A program made the translations under genes and the position numbers. A stretch of DNA of 64,000 bases from Croceicoccus estronivorus (GTDB lineage Bacteria; Pseudomonadota; Alphaproteobacteria; Sphingomonadales; Sphingomonadaceae), in NCBI RefSeq assembly GCF_001625325.1, contig NZ_JRQQ01000005.1:289532-353531 (forward strand), written 5' to 3'. Positions 8,639 through 19,372 of this stretch are shown in pieces; position 1 is the stretch's first letter, and each line of letters begins with the position of its first letter. The notes under the pieces were generated by a model that was not told the origin of the DNA, made no database searches, and was given only the letters and a program-made list of their open reading frames with translations.

Positions 8639-9385
8639 TCAGGCGATCCCCAGCTCCTTGATCTTGGCGACCAGTGTATCGACGTCCGGCACTTTCACAC
8701 CGGCCTGGCGCACTGGCGGTTCGCTGACCTTGAGGGTCTTGAGACGCGGTGCAATGTCGACGCCATAGTCGGCGGGGGTTTTGTTCGCCAGCGGCTTGGA
8801 CTTCGCCTTCATGATGTTCGGCAGCGAGGCATAGCGCGGTTCGTTGAGACGCAAGTCAGTGGTGACAATGGCAGGCATCGTCAGTTTCACCGTTTCGAGA
8901 CCGCCGTCGACTTCGCGCTTCACAGTCACCGAATCGCCATCCACGGTTACTTCGCTGGCGAAGGTTCCCTGGGGGCGGCCGGTCAGTGCGGCCAGCATCT
9001 GGCCGGTCTGGTTGGAATCGTCGTCGATGGCCTGCTTGCCGAGAATCACGAGGCCGGGGGTTTCCTCGTCAGCGATGGCTTTGAGGATCTTGGCAACGGC
9101 CAGCGGTTCCACTTCGTCATCGGTCTGGACGAGAATGGCGCGGTCGGCGCCCATGGCCAGCGCCGTGCGGAGCGTTTCCTGAGCCTTGGCGGGGCCGACG
9201 GAAACGGCGACGATTTCCGTCGCAACGCCTTTTTCCTTCAGCCGGATGGCTTCTTCGACAGCGATTTCGTCGAAGGGATTCATGCTCATCTTGACGTTGG
9301 CGAGGTCGACACCCGTGCCGTCCGCTTTCACGCGCGGCTTCACGTTGTAGTCAATTACCCGCTTTACGGGCACGAGGATCTTCAT
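8639..9385 (-). CDS. etfB: Electron transfer flavoprotein beta subunit
   Basis: A 248-residue ETF beta subunit, starting [14 protein letters not shown]. The [18 protein letters not shown] signature lies near residues 37-54, the AMP-binding segment with [17 protein letters not shown] near 118-135, and the family [19 protein letters not shown] segment near 177-195. It is the upstream partner of etfA in the operon. A 226-base gap separates it from sucC upstream on the same strand, so it may have its own promoter. Confidence 0.96.
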   Translation of the reverse strand: MKILVPVKRVIDYNVKPRVKADGTGVDLANVKMSMNPFDEIAVEEAIRLKEKGVATEIVAVSVGPAKAQETLRTALAMGADRAILVQTDDEVEPLAVAKILKAIADEETPGLVILGKQAIDDDSNQTGQMLAALTGRPQGTFASEVTVDGDSVTVKREVDGGLETVKLTMPAIVTTDLRLNEPRYASLPNIMKAKSKPLANKTPADYGVDIAPRLKTLKVSEPPVRQAGVKVPDVDTLVAKIKELGIA

Positions 9386-9586
9386 TGGCTCTTATCCTTC
9401 TTGGGTCGGCTGGCTGGCATCGTCGTTTGCGATTGTGCCGGGCCGGTCATGTGAACGAACCTTGTGGCAGCCACTTGCGGCCATGGAGGCGCGTGGTCAA
9501 GCCCCCGGGCCCCTCGCATCGCGTTCACATTTGCGCCGTTGCCGGCTGTGATGCGAGAGGGGGAAGGTTCGATTTCCCGTCTGGGA

Positions 9587-9602
9587 CCCCTTGAGAAAGG
9601 GG
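9587..9602 (-). terminator. Weak hairpin after sucC
   Basis: CCCCTT (9587-9592) and AAGGGG (9597-9602) form a 6-bp stem with a GAGA loop just beyond the sucC stop at 9612. No T-run follows on the minus strand. Function as a terminator is possible but not strongly supported. Confidence 0.3.
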
Positions 9603-9611
9603 AGGCCGCGC

Positions 9612-10811
<1,200 letters not shown>

Positions 10812-10929
10812 GTCGATTGCTTTCCGCTGGATTCGGGTTGTCGAAGTGTTTGCCGCGCGCCTTTGCACATCGCGGGGCGCTTGAAAAGTGCTGCGGCGCA
10901 GCGCAAAGCAGCAAATTGTACGCCAGAAG

Positions 10930-11718
10930 ATGATTGATCATGACCGCCTTGATGAAATTGTCCGCCAAGCAGGAGCGATTGCGCTCGCCAGCTGGCCGGG
11001 GGGCGGGCACGAGGTCGAACGGTGGGAGAAGAGCCCCAACAACCCCGTTTGCGCCGCCGATCTGGCGGTCGACAGTTTCCTGAAAAAGGAACTGGGCGCC
11101 TTGCTTCCCGCTGCCGGGTGGCTTTCCGAGGAAACCGTCGATCATCCCGAGCGGCTTGGCCGAGGGCTGTGCTGGCTGGTCGATCCGATCGACGGTACGC
11201 GCGATTATCTGCGTGGGCGGACTGGCTGGGCGATTTCGGTGGCTCTCGTCAGTGCGGGGCGACCGTTGGTCGGCCTGCTCAACGCCCCGGCCCGGCATCA
11301 GGAATGGCGCGCAATCGCCGGACAGGGCGCCTGGCGCAACGGAATGCCGATCATGGCGAGCCAGCGCACGGTGTTTCCCGGCTCCCGCGTGCCGGCGGAT
11401 TCGCTTCCGCGCGAAGACGGTGACCTGCAAATGGTGGAAAAGCCGAATTCCATCGCCCTGCGCGTGGCCATGGTCGGTGCGGATGAGGCCGATCTCGTGG
11501 CGACACTACGCTGGGGCTACGAATGGGATATCGCCGCAGCCAGCCTGATTGCGCGCGAAGCAGGTGCGGTGGTCAGCGATGCGTTCGGCAATACGCTGGC
11601 CTTCAACAAGGCCGATCCGCGGGCTTTCGGTCTGCTGGTCAGCGCGCCCGCGATTCATGCGGAGGCAGTCGATCGGTTGGCTGCAAGAGCCGCAGAGCTG
11701 GCGCAGCCGGGCAAATAA
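10930..11718 (+). CDS. Inositol monophosphatase-family phosphatase, CysQ-like
   Basis: A 262-residue metal-dependent phosphatase. The family motifs are present: LSEETVD near residue 73, the metal-binding [13 protein letters not shown] near 90-102, and the C-terminal [20 protein letters not shown] near 198-217. The closest known type is CysQ, 3'(2'),5'-bisphosphate nucleotidase, which clears PAP from sulfate assimilation, but motifs alone do not separate it from other IMPases. The ATG at 10930 is preferred to an earlier in-frame start because the domain begins there. It is divergent from sucC. A second family member (hisN) lies at 52413. Confidence 0.83.
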   Translation: MIDHDRLDEIVRQAGAIALASWPGGGHEVERWEKSPNNPVCAADLAVDSFLKKELGALLPAAGWLSEETVDHPERLGRGLCWLVDPIDGTRDYLRGRTGWAISVALVSAGRPLVGLLNAPARHQEWRAIAGQGAWRNGMPIMASQRTVFPGSRVPADSLPREDGDLQMVEKPNSIALRVAMVGADEADLVATLRWGYEWDIAAASLIAREAGAVVSDAFGNTLAFNKADPRAFGLLVSAPAIHAEAVDRLAARAAELAQPGK

Positions 11719-11727
11719 TTGCCCACG

Positions 11728-11756
11728 AAAAAGGGGCCAGCCTCGCGGCCAGCCCC
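11728..11756 (-). terminator. Terminator of the OmpA lipoprotein gene
   Basis: GGGGCCAGCC (11733-11742) pairs with GGCCAGCCCC (11747-11756), with a 2-by-2 internal mismatch and a TCGC loop. Read on the minus strand it ends in five Ts (11728-11732). It separates converging genes. Confidence 0.75.
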
Positions 11757-11788
11757 TTCCGCCCCTCGCGGGGCCGGGTACGAAGATG

Positions 11789-12481
11789 TCAGTAACCGCG
11801 TCGTGCGGCGTCGACTTCTTCCTTGGAGATCGGCGTGATCTTGATTTCCACACGGCGATTGCGAGCGCGGCCTTCCGCCGTGTCGTTACTGGCGACCGGA
11901 TAGCGTTCACCGAAACCCTGCGAACGGATGCGTGACGATGAAACCCCGCGCATGGAGAGGTAATCGGCCACCGACCGGGCGCGCCGTTCCGACAAGTCCT
12001 GATTGTAAGTGTCGGAGCCGGTGGAATCGGTATGTCCGTAAACGTCGATCAGGCTGTCGGGATATGTTTTGAGATTTTCCGAAATCTGATTCAGCGTGCT
12101 CTGGAAGCCGGGGCTGATCGTGGTGCTGTCCACCGCGAACGTCACGCCATCGGGCAAATTGACCAGAATCGCGCTACCATCGTCGACTTCGGTAACGTCA
12201 ATCCCGGAACCGGCAGTCTGTTCTTTCAGTTCCTTGATCTGCTGGTCCATCTTGTAGCCGACCACGCCGCCGGCGACGCCGCCGATGCCGGCACCCACGA
12301 TCCGGGCGGTTTTGCCGCCAATGATTCCGCCGAGCAGATAACCAAGCGCTGCACCGCCAGCACCGCCAATGGCGGTTCGTGACACTTTCTGTTCACCGGT
12401 ATTGGGATCGGTGACGCAAGCCGTCACGGTGACGAGTGACAGGGCGGCAAGGCTCGAAACGAACAAGCGTGATCTTTGCAT
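11789..12481 (-). CDS. OmpA-family lipoprotein with glycine-zipper segment
   Basis: A 230-residue outer-membrane lipoprotein. The signal peptide ends in a lipobox, VTAC, with the lipidated cysteine near residue 22. A glycine-zipper stretch (about 38-80) is followed by an OmpA-type peptidoglycan-binding domain (about 108-220) with VYGHTDSTGSDTYNQDLSERR and GRARNRRVEIKI. The order is that of the YiaD-like lipoproteins, which anchor the outer membrane to peptidoglycan. It is divergent from the CBS-domain gene at 12673. Confidence 0.9.
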   Translation of the reverse strand: MQRSRLFVSSLAALSLVTVTACVTDPNTGEQKVSRTAIGGAGGAALGYLLGGIIGGKTARIVGAGIGGVAGGVVGYKMDQQIKELKEQTAGSGIDVTEVDDGSAILVNLPDGVTFAVDSTTISPGFQSTLNQISENLKTYPDSLIDVYGHTDSTGSDTYNQDLSERRARSVADYLSMRGVSSSRIRSQGFGERYPVASNDTAEGRARNRRVEIKITPISKEEVDAARRGY

Positions 12482-12672
12482 GCGGGCACCATCCTCTCAA
12501 ATCCGACATCGGGAACCGCCCCTGCGGCCCCTGCTGCGGTTGTTTCTTCCGCTTCAGGTGAATGGAAGATTGACCGCTCGCCCCACCAACGCTGATGTGG
12601 TGCAAGCGTTCCCGGCGGGACTACCCAAAACTCTTCGCGTCGGCGCACCTTTCTGCTAGCGGGTCTTTCATC

Positions 12673-13995
12673 GTGGCACCTTTTCCTTGGTCTGACGTAG
12701 TCGTCATCGCGGCGTTGATTTTGCTCAACGGCCTGTTCTCCATGTCCGAACTGGCGATTGTATCCGCCCGGACCGCGCAGTTGCGCGTTGCGGCCGAGCG
12801 TGGCAGCGCCGCGGCCCGCACTGCGCTGGCGCTGGCGGCCGATCCCGGCAAATTCCTCTCCACCGTGCAGATCGGGATCACGCTGGTCGGGATCATTGCG
12901 GGTGCCTATTCAGGCGCGAGCCTGGGCGGACCCGTGGGGGAACGCCTGGCCGGACTGGGCGTGCCTGCCGATTTTGCGGACGATAGCGGTTTCGCACTGG
13001 TAATCGTGCTGACGACCTACTTCAGCCTCGTGATCGGGGAACTGGTGCCGAAGCAACTGGCGTTGCGCGCGGCAGTGCCGGTTGCGCTGATCATGGCCCG
13101 GCCCATGGCCATTCTGGCGCGAGTGGCGGCACCATTCGTTTGGGCCCTAGACCGGTCGTCGGCAATGCTGATGCGATTGTTCGGCACGCCACCCAAAGGC
13201 CAGGGTCAGTTGACGGCGGAAGAGCTGCAGATGATCTTTGCCGAAGCGACGCATAGCGGCGTGATCGAGGAAGGCGAACGGGCTGTCCTGTCCGGCGTGA
13301 TGAAGCTGGTCGATCGCCCGGTACGGGAATTGATGACCCCGCGTACGGAAATCGACTGGATCGAGCAGAGTGCCGATGCGCAGGAAGTGCTGCGGCGTAT
13401 TGCGCAGTCGCCTCATTCCGTCCTGCCCGTGGCGGAAGGATCGACCGATCGGATCGTTGGCGTGGTTAAGGTTCGCGAAGTGCTGGCCGGGCTGATCGAG
13501 GGGAGCCCGCCGGAACTGTCGGAGCTGCTGCGCGAACCGGCCATCGTTCCTGATCGGATCGACGCGATGGATGCCTTGCGCATTCTCCAGCAGGCCGATG
13601 TGGCAATGGCAATGGTCCATGACGAATATGGCCATCTCGAAGGGATCGTGACGCCAACCGATTTGCTGACGGCGATCGTCGGCCAGTTTGCCGGTCACCA
13701 GGACGAAGGTGACGAACCCATGGTGGTGGAACGGGCAGATGGATCGCTGCTGATTTCAGGGGCGATGCTGGCCGATGAAATGAGCGAAAGGCTCGGTCTG
13801 ACGCTGTCGGAGGATCGCGAGTATGCGACGGCGGCAGGTTTTGTCCTGTCAGTGCTCAAGAAGCTTCCACACGAAGGGGAGGCGTTCGACGAAGGTGGCT
13901 GGCGTTTCGAAGTGATCGACATGGACGGCCGGCGAATCGACAAGTTGCTGGTGCAACGTCTGGAAGTGCCGGAAGAGGCAGAGAGCGAAGACTAG
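12673..13995 (+). CDS. CorC/HlyC-type hemolysin family protein (DUF21-CBS-CorC_HlyC)
   Basis: A 440-residue membrane protein. The N-terminal DUF21/CNNM domain (about 1-175) has four hydrophobic segments and the FSMSELAIVSAR motif. Two CBS domains (about 200-325) contain MTPRTEIDWI, and the C-terminal CorC_HlyC transporter-associated domain spans about 350-430. The family is linked to magnesium and cobalt handling, although the name hemolysin persists. A GTG start at 12673 gives a normal N-terminus; an in-frame ATG at 12595 would add 26 residues without homology. Confidence 0.88.
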   Translation: MAPFPWSDVVVIAALILLNGLFSMSELAIVSARTAQLRVAAERGSAAARTALALAADPGKFLSTVQIGITLVGIIAGAYSGASLGGPVGERLAGLGVPADFADDSGFALVIVLTTYFSLVIGELVPKQLALRAAVPVALIMARPMAILARVAAPFVWALDRSSAMLMRLFGTPPKGQGQLTAEELQMIFAEATHSGVIEEGERAVLSGVMKLVDRPVRELMTPRTEIDWIEQSADAQEVLRRIAQSPHSVLPVAEGSTDRIVGVVKVREVLAGLIEGSPPELSELLREPAIVPDRIDAMDALRILQQADVAMAMVHDEYGHLEGIVTPTDLLTAIVGQFAGHQDEGDEPMVVERADGSLLISGAMLADEMSERLGLTLSEDREYATAAGFVLSVLKKLPHEGEAFDEGGWRFEVIDMDGRRIDKLLVQRLEVPEEAESED

Positions 13996-14024
13996 GTTCC
14001 ACGCGGAAGCTTGGTGTGGCGCAT

Positions 14025-14052
14025 AAAAAAGGCCCGCCATACGGCGGGCCTT
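14025..14052 (-). terminator. Terminator of the gpmA-to-bamF run
   Basis: A perfect 10-bp stem AAGGCCCGCC (14029-14038) and GGCGGGCCTT (14043-14052) with an ATAC loop. On the minus strand it ends in six Ts (14025-14030), so it mainly stops the minus operon. It may also act on the converging plus-strand gene. Confidence 0.9.
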
Positions 14053-14077
14053 GTTCTATCCATCGAATATGTCCGAA

Positions 14078-14488
14078 TCAGCCGGGAATGACGGCACGGG
14101 CGACCTGCCCATCGCTCTGCGGTGCGGCGAGAAGGTCACGGGTAACCGCGCCCTTCGCCACGGAATTCGTGTTGGCGTCGCCTACGGTCGAGCGAATGCC
14201 GGGAGCGGCTGTGCCGGCCTTGTCCAGGGCGCTGGTTTCCAGATCGCTGCGCGGGGCTGGGCCGCCGAACAAGGCTTCGAGTGCTTTCTGGCTGGCGCTG
14301 CCTTCGATCGGACGCGGTGCGCCTGGCTGCGGCGGGGCCATTTCGAAATCAGGCGGAACAACCAGCGGGGCCTGGCGCTGAACGGCCATCTCATCCGGCC
14401 GTTCACGATTGAAGATGCCGCCGCCGCCGCATGCCGAAAGCGCCACCGAACCGGCGGCCAGAAGAAGATAGGCGTGGATCTTGGGCAT
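14078..14488 (-). CDS. bamF: DUF3035 lipoprotein, BamF-type
   Basis: A 136-residue lipoprotein with a clear signal peptide and lipobox (LSAC, cysteine at about residue 20) followed by a glycine run. The family motif PDEMAVQRQAPLVVPPDFEM lies near 31-50. DUF3035 corresponds to BamF, a lipoprotein subunit of the outer-membrane protein assembly machine described in alphaproteobacteria. The start at 14488 is chosen because it places the signal peptide at the N-terminus; the frame is open further upstream. It is the last gene of the run, 4 bases after lspA. Confidence 0.8.
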   Translation of the reverse strand: MPKIHAYLLLAAGSVALSACGGGGIFNRERPDEMAVQRQAPLVVPPDFEMAPPQPGAPRPIEGSASQKALEALFGGPAPRSDLETSALDKAGTAAPGIRSTVGDANTNSVAKGAVTRDLLAAPQSDGQVARAVIPG

Positions 14489-14492
14489 GATT

Positions 14493-15026
14493 TCAGGTCT
14501 CCGCGGGGCTGCTGCCCGTCTCGTCAGTTTCGGTATTGCTGGGCTTTTCGCGCAGGAAGAAGGATCGGGCAAGGATAATTACCACGCCGATCGTAATCGC
14601 GGCGTCGGCAACGTTGAAAATCAGGAATGGACGGAACGTCCCGATGTGAAAATCAGCGTAGTCGATGACGTAGCCGTACGTATAACGATCCCGGATATTT
14701 CCCAGCGCTCCACCAAGGACGAGGGAAAGGGCTGCGATGTCCCACATTGCCTTTTCACGCATCATCCAGATGAATACCGCAAGCGCGATAAGGGCCGTCA
14801 CCCCGACCAGTATCCAGCGGGTTTCCACCGAATTGGCCGTGAACATGCCCAGGGAAACACCGAAATTCTGCGTCCAGCGCAAATCGAAGAAGGGCAATAA
14901 CTCGATCACTTCGCGATCACGCAAGGCAAGCGGGCCAAGCATCAGCCATTTCACGAACTGGTCCAACGCGAAAATGGCCCCGGCCAGCAACAAGCCGATC
15001 CGCCGATTGGGCGTCAGCCAGCTCAT
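14493..15026 (-). CDS. lspA: Lipoprotein signal peptidase (signal peptidase II)
   Basis: A 177-residue aspartic protease of the inner membrane that removes signal peptides from prolipoproteins. Four membrane segments are visible. The catalytic aspartates sit in GALGNIRDR (near residue 106) and FNVADAAITIG (near 137-147), both family signatures. It overlaps ileS by ATGA, which fixes the start. Clustering with ileS and ribF is widespread in proteobacteria. Here it also sits beside a lipoprotein substrate, BamF. Confidence 0.95.
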   Translation of the reverse strand: MSWLTPNRRIGLLLAGAIFALDQFVKWLMLGPLALRDREVIELLPFFDLRWTQNFGVSLGMFTANSVETRWILVGVTALIALAVFIWMMREKAMWDIAALSLVLGGALGNIRDRYTYGYVIDYADFHIGTFRPFLIFNVADAAITIGVVIILARSFFLREKPSNTETDETGSSPAET

Positions 15027-17920
15027 CCGGCGTCTTCCACGGTGGCGAGTGCGTCCTCGCAACGGCCGCAGAGCGTTCCATCTTCCTTCACATCGGGCAA
15101 ATGGCGCCAGCAACGGCCGCATTTGTGATGAGTGGTGGGTTCGACGCGCATCTCGCCTTCATCGCTGCATGTGACTGTCGAAGTGATGAACAGCTCGGTC
15201 AGTGCGGCATTGGCGGTTCCGGCAGGAACGGCTGCAGCGGGGACGGTGACCTGTGCCTCCAGCCCGGAGCGGACGGTCTTTTCCCGACGCAACGGTTCGA
15301 TCGCCTCGTTCACCTTTTCGCGCAGGGAGCGCAGCTGTGTCCACTTGTCCATGTCGGCTTCGGCGGACGGCAGGTCCGGCCATTCCAGCAGGTGCACGCT
15401 GTCGCCGGCGGGGTAGCGGGTGCTCCAGACTTCCTCGGCCGTATAGACCACCACCGGCGCGGCATAGCGGACGAGAGCGTGGAACAAAGTGTCCAGCACC
15501 GCGCGATAGCTGCGCCGCCGCGGGTCGTGCGGGGCATCGCAATAGAGACAGTCCTTGCGGATATCGAAGTAGAATGCCGAAAGATCTTCGTTGCAGAAGT
15601 CGGACAGGGCGCGGACGTAGGCATTGAAATCGAAGGCATCGACCGCCTGGCGCAAGGTCGCATCCAGCTGGCCGACCAGGACCAACATGTAGCGTTCCAG
15701 CTCGGGCATTTCAGTTACCGGCAGGCGTTCCGCATCGTTGAAATCACTCAGCGCGCCGAGCATGTAACGGAAGGTGTTCCGCAGCTTGCGGTACTGGTCC
15801 GCCACGCCTTTCAGGATTTCCGGCCCGATCCGGTGATCTTCCGTATAGTCGACGGACAGTGCCCAAAGGCGGATGATGTCCGCACCGTAATCGCGCATCA
15901 CGTCCAGCGGGCTGACCGTATTGCCGAGGCTCTTGGACATCTTCATGCCCTTGGAGTCCATCGTAAAGCCGTGCGTCAGAACCGCCTTGTATGGCGCGCG
16001 ACCGCGGGTGCCGCAGCTTTCCAGCAGGCTGGACTGGAACCAGCCACGATGCTGGTCGCTACCTTCGAGGTAGAGGTCGGCCGGCGGGCCAGCATAGTCT
16101 GCCGGGCGCGTGAGTTCGGGCCAGCGGCCACTTTCCAGCACGAAGGCATGGGTGGAACCGGAATCGAACCATACGTCGAGAATGTCGGTGACCCGCTCGT
16201 AATCTTCGGCGTCGTAGGCATTGCCCAGCAAAGCCTGGGCGTTTTCCTCGTCCCAGGCATCGACCCCGCCATGATGAATGGCCGTAACGATGCGGGTATT
16301 CACTTCGGGATCGCAGAGGTATTCGCCGGTCTTGCGGTCGACGAACAGCGTGATCGGCACGCCCCAGGCGCGTTGGCGCGAGAGGACCCAGTCGGGGCGC
16401 CCTTCCACCATCGAACCGATGCGATTGCGTCCCTTTTCCGGAACGAAGCGCGTGGCCGACAGGGCGCGCATTGCCGTCTGGCGCAAGGTTTCCCCGTCCC
16501 CCTGCGCGGCACGGATTTCCGCTTCTGCGGCGCAGCGAGGCGTATCGCGGTCAATCACCTTGTCCATCGGCACGAACCATTGCGGCGTGCAGCGGAAGAT
16601 GACCTTGGCCTTGGAGCGCCACGAATGGGGGTAGGAATGCTTGTAGTCGGCGCTGGCGGCCAACAGCGCGCCCGTTTCGTGCAGGTCCTGACAAACCGGG
16701 CCTTCGGGTGCGTTGAACTTGGGATGGATCACCGACATGCTGCGTTCGTCGGTGCGCGGCAGCCACAGCCAATCCTCGCGATAGCGGCCATCGGCCTCCA
16801 CCACGAACTTGGGCCCGATTCCGTGTGCCTTGCACAAATCGAAATCGTCCTCGCCATGGTCGGGCGCCATGTGGACAAGGCCCGTGCCGCTGTCGGTAGT
16901 GACGAAATCGCCGGGCAGGAATGGGCGCGGATCGGCAAAGAAGCCGCCCAATGCGTGCATCGGGTGGCGGGCAACCGTCCCGGCCAGTTCTTCGCCATGA
17001 TAAGTGCCGAGAGAATACTCGCTCAGCGTGATGTCGCCTTCGGGATCTTCCGCTACCGGCCCCAGGCCCGTGCGCGCGAAAAAAGCTTCGAGCAGGTCGA
17101 CAGCGATCAGGAAACGTCGCCCGTCATGCGCGCGATAGTGATGATATTTCACGTCCGGCCCATAGGCGAGGGCCTGATTGACCGGGATCGTCCAGGGCGT
17201 CGTCGTCCAGATCACCGCATAAGCACCGATGAGGCTCTCGATCGGCGAATCCGTGATTTCGAACGCCACATCGATCTGGGTCGAAACGATATCCTCGTAT
17301 TCGACTTCGGCCTCGGCCAGTGCGGTCTTTTCAACCGGGCTCCACATCACCGGCTTGGCGCCGCGATAGAGTTGGCCGCTTTCCGCGAACTTCAGCAGTT
17401 CGGCCACGATTGTCGCCTCTGCCTCGAAATCCATGGTGAGGTAGGGCTTGTCCCAATTGCCGCAGACACCGAGCCGTTTGAGCTGTTCGCGCTGCGTATC
17501 GACCCAGTGCTGGGCATAGGCGCGGCATTCGGCGCGGAATTCCTTGGCGGGAACCTCGTCCTTGTTCTTCTTCTTCTTGCGGTACTGTTCCTCGACCTTC
17601 CACTCGATCGGCAGGCCGTGACAGTCCCAGCCGGGAACGTAGGGAGCATCCTTGCCCAGCAGAGTCTGGGTGCGGCAAACCATATCCTTGAGAATGTGGT
17701 TCAGCGCATGGCCGATATGCATATCGCCGTTGGCGTATGGCGGGCCATCGTGGAGGATGAACTGTTCGCGACCCTTTCGCGCCTCGCGAATGCGGGCATA
17801 GAGGTCGGCCTCCTCCCAACGCGCCAGAATGCCCGGCTCCTTTTGCGGAAGCCCTGCTTTCATGGGGAAATCGGTCTTCGGAAGGAAGACGGTGTCTTTG
17901 TAGTCGCGCTGTTCGCTCAT
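15023..17920 (-). CDS. ileS: Isoleucyl-tRNA synthetase
   Basis: A 965-residue class I aminoacyl-tRNA synthetase charging tRNA-Ile. The ATP-binding HIGH motif is at residues 68-71 (PYANGDMHIGH), the editing CP1 domain occupies about 190-420, and KMSKS lies near residue 655. The C-terminal zinc-binding domain is intact, with CGRCWRH and a second CGRC near the end. Length is normal for bacterial type IleRS. It lies 10 bases downstream of ribF and overlaps lspA, inside the long minus-strand run. Confidence 0.98.
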   Translation of the reverse strand: MSEQRDYKDTVFLPKTDFPMKAGLPQKEPGILARWEEADLYARIREARKGREQFILHDGPPYANGDMHIGHALNHILKDMVCRTQTLLGKDAPYVPGWDCHGLPIEWKVEEQYRKKKKNKDEVPAKEFRAECRAYAQHWVDTQREQLKRLGVCGNWDKPYLTMDFEAEATIVAELLKFAESGQLYRGAKPVMWSPVEKTALAEAEVEYEDIVSTQIDVAFEITDSPIESLIGAYAVIWTTTPWTIPVNQALAYGPDVKYHHYRAHDGRRFLIAVDLLEAFFARTGLGPVAEDPEGDITLSEYSLGTYHGEELAGTVARHPMHALGGFFADPRPFLPGDFVTTDSGTGLVHMAPDHGEDDFDLCKAHGIGPKFVVEADGRYREDWLWLPRTDERSMSVIHPKFNAPEGPVCQDLHETGALLAASADYKHSYPHSWRSKAKVIFRCTPQWFVPMDKVIDRDTPRCAAEAEIRAAQGDGETLRQTAMRALSATRFVPEKGRNRIGSMVEGRPDWVLSRQRAWGVPITLFVDRKTGEYLCDPEVNTRIVTAIHHGGVDAWDEENAQALLGNAYDAEDYERVTDILDVWFDSGSTHAFVLESGRWPELTRPADYAGPPADLYLEGSDQHRGWFQSSLLESCGTRGRAPYKAVLTHGFTMDSKGMKMSKSLGNTVSPLDVMRDYGADIIRLWALSVDYTEDHRIGPEILKGVADQYRKLRNTFRYMLGALSDFNDAERLPVTEMPELERYMLVLVGQLDATLRQAVDAFDFNAYVRALSDFCNEDLSAFYFDIRKDCLYCDAPHDPRRRSYRAVLDTLFHALVRYAAPVVVYTAEEVWSTRYPAGDSVHLLEWPDLPSAEADMDKWTQLRSLREKVNEAIEPLRREKTVRSGLEAQVTVPAAAVPAGTANAALTELFITSTVTCSDEGEMRVEPTTHHKCGRCWRHLPDVKEDGTLCGRCEDALATVEDAG

Positions 17921-17930
17921 AACCCAAGCC

Positions 17931-18881
17931 TCATTGAGCGTGGGCGCTTAGGAGCTTCCGCGCCGTGTCGCAATCCTTGTGCATCTGCGCCACCAGGTCG
18001 TCGAGCGTTGCGAACTTCGCTTCAGGCCGGAGGAAATGGTGGAAGGCGACCTCGATTTCCTTGCCATAGAGGTCGCCGGAAAAGTCGAAGAAATAGGGTT
18101 CCAGCAATTCCTTGGGCGGATCGAACTGCGGGCGGATGCCGACGTTCGCCGCACCATGCAGCACCATGTCGTCTCCGATAACGCGCCCCATCACCGCGTA
18201 AACGCCGAATCGCGGACGCAGGCAGCAATCGAGCGGAATGTTGGCAGTGGGAAAGCCAATCGTGCGCCCAACCTTGTCACCATGCTGGACAATGCCGCGA
18301 ATAGCGAAAGGGCGGGTCATCAACCGGGTGGCGCTTTCCGGATCACCGGCCTTGAGCGCTTCGCGAATGCGGCTGGAAGAAACGACACCATCGCCATCAT
18401 GGACCGGGCCGACCGTGGATGCGGTAATTCCCAGTGGGGCGCCCAGTTCACGCAGCACGGCAGGATTCCCGCCCCGGCCCTTGCCGAACGTGAAATCTTC
18501 GCCCGTTACAACGCCAGCGATGCCCAGGTGATCGTGCAGGCCATCTTCCACCCATGCTTGCGCTGACATGCCGGCGACATCCGCGTCGAACTGGATGACC
18601 AGCATCGCGTCCGCTCCGGCAGCGGCGAAAAGTTCCTGCCGCTGGTCGAGCGTGGTGAGGCGAAACGGCTCAGTCTGCGGATTGAAATAGCGGACCGGGT
18701 GGGGATCGAACGTGGCGACAATCGCCGGGCGGCCTTCTGCGCGTGCCATGCGAATCGCTTCACCGACGACGGTTTGATGCCCCCGGTGAAAGCCGTCGAA
18801 GTTGCCCAGGGCCAGAATGCCGCCGCGCAAATGCTCGGGAACCGGCGAACGAGAGTGGAGGCGGGCAATGGGCTGGCTCAT
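17931..18881 (-). CDS. ribF: Bifunctional riboflavin kinase / FAD synthetase
   Basis: A 316-residue enzyme that makes FMN and FAD. The N-terminal adenylyltransferase domain begins with GNFDGFHRGHQ near residues 26-36, and the SSSRIREAL motif follows near 167. The C-terminal kinase domain has GRTIGFPTANI near 204 and the PYFFDFSGDLYGK segment near 265. The start at 18881 gives an ATGA overlap with folA. Its place before ileS-lspA is common in proteobacteria. Confidence 0.96.
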   Translation of the reverse strand: MSQPIARLHSRSPVPEHLRGGILALGNFDGFHRGHQTVVGEAIRMARAEGRPAIVATFDPHPVRYFNPQTEPFRLTTLDQRQELFAAAGADAMLVIQFDADVAGMSAQAWVEDGLHDHLGIAGVVTGEDFTFGKGRGGNPAVLRELGAPLGITASTVGPVHDGDGVVSSSRIREALKAGDPESATRLMTRPFAIRGIVQHGDKVGRTIGFPTANIPLDCCLRPRFGVYAVMGRVIGDDMVLHGAANVGIRPQFDPPKELLEPYFFDFSGDLYGKEIEVAFHHFLRPEAKFATLDDLVAQMHKDCDTARKLLSAHAQ

Positions 18882-19363
18882 GCGGCACGCTCCAGCGTGA
18901 CGAATGAAAAGGCCGGGCTCTCCTGTTCGGCGGGATGATCTTCTCGCGCGGTTTCGTGCCATTCGCCACCCAGCGGAGGCATCAGCGTGTCGCCATCGTA
19001 GTTGCCGTGGACTTCGGTCAATTCGATCCGCTGGGCCCGTGGCAGGAACAGCTCGTAGACCTGCGCTCCACCGATGACCGGGATTTCGCCCGCCCCTGCG
19101 GTTTCCAGTGCCTGATCCACCGTCTGGACGGCCTCAGCCCCTTCCGCGCGCCATGTCGCATCGCGGGTGAGCACGATATGCCGCCGGCCGGGCAGCGGCT
19201 TGCCGAAACTTTCGAATGTCTTGCGACCCATGATCATCGGCTTGCCCATGGTCATCCGCTTGAATCGCTTGAGATCGGCGGGAATATGCCAGGGCAGGGC
19301 ATTGTCCCGCCCGATCGTTCCGTTGGCGGCGCGTGCGCAGATCAGGACTACCTCCTGTTCCAT
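18878..19363 (-). CDS. folA: Dihydrofolate reductase
   Basis: A 161-residue enzyme reducing dihydrofolate to tetrahydrofolate with NADPH. The N-terminal strand VVLICARAANGTIGRDNALP, the LPWHIPADLKRFK substrate segment (about 23-35), GRKTFESFGKPLPGR (about 46-60) and PVIGGAQVYE (about 94-103) are all present. Length matches chromosomal DHFR. It is separated from purK by 9 bases and overlaps ribF, so it sits inside the one-carbon and purine part of the run. No thyA is adjacent. Confidence 0.95.
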   Translation of the reverse strand: MEQEVVLICARAANGTIGRDNALPWHIPADLKRFKRMTMGKPMIMGRKTFESFGKPLPGRRHIVLTRDATWRAEGAEAVQTVDQALETAGAGEIPVIGGAQVYELFLPRAQRIELTEVHGNYDGDTLMPPLGGEWHETAREDHPAEQESPAFSFVTLERAA

Positions 19364-19372
19364 CTGCGGTCT

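Noticed and set aside
7667..9454. A 595-codon plus-strand frame over etfA and etfB
   Set aside because: It is antisense to two complete ETF subunit genes and has no recognisable domain.
15101..18181. A 1026-codon open frame on the plus strand opposite ileS
   Set aside because: It is the mirror of the ileS gene in high-GC sequence; ileS carries all catalytic motifs, the opposite frame none.
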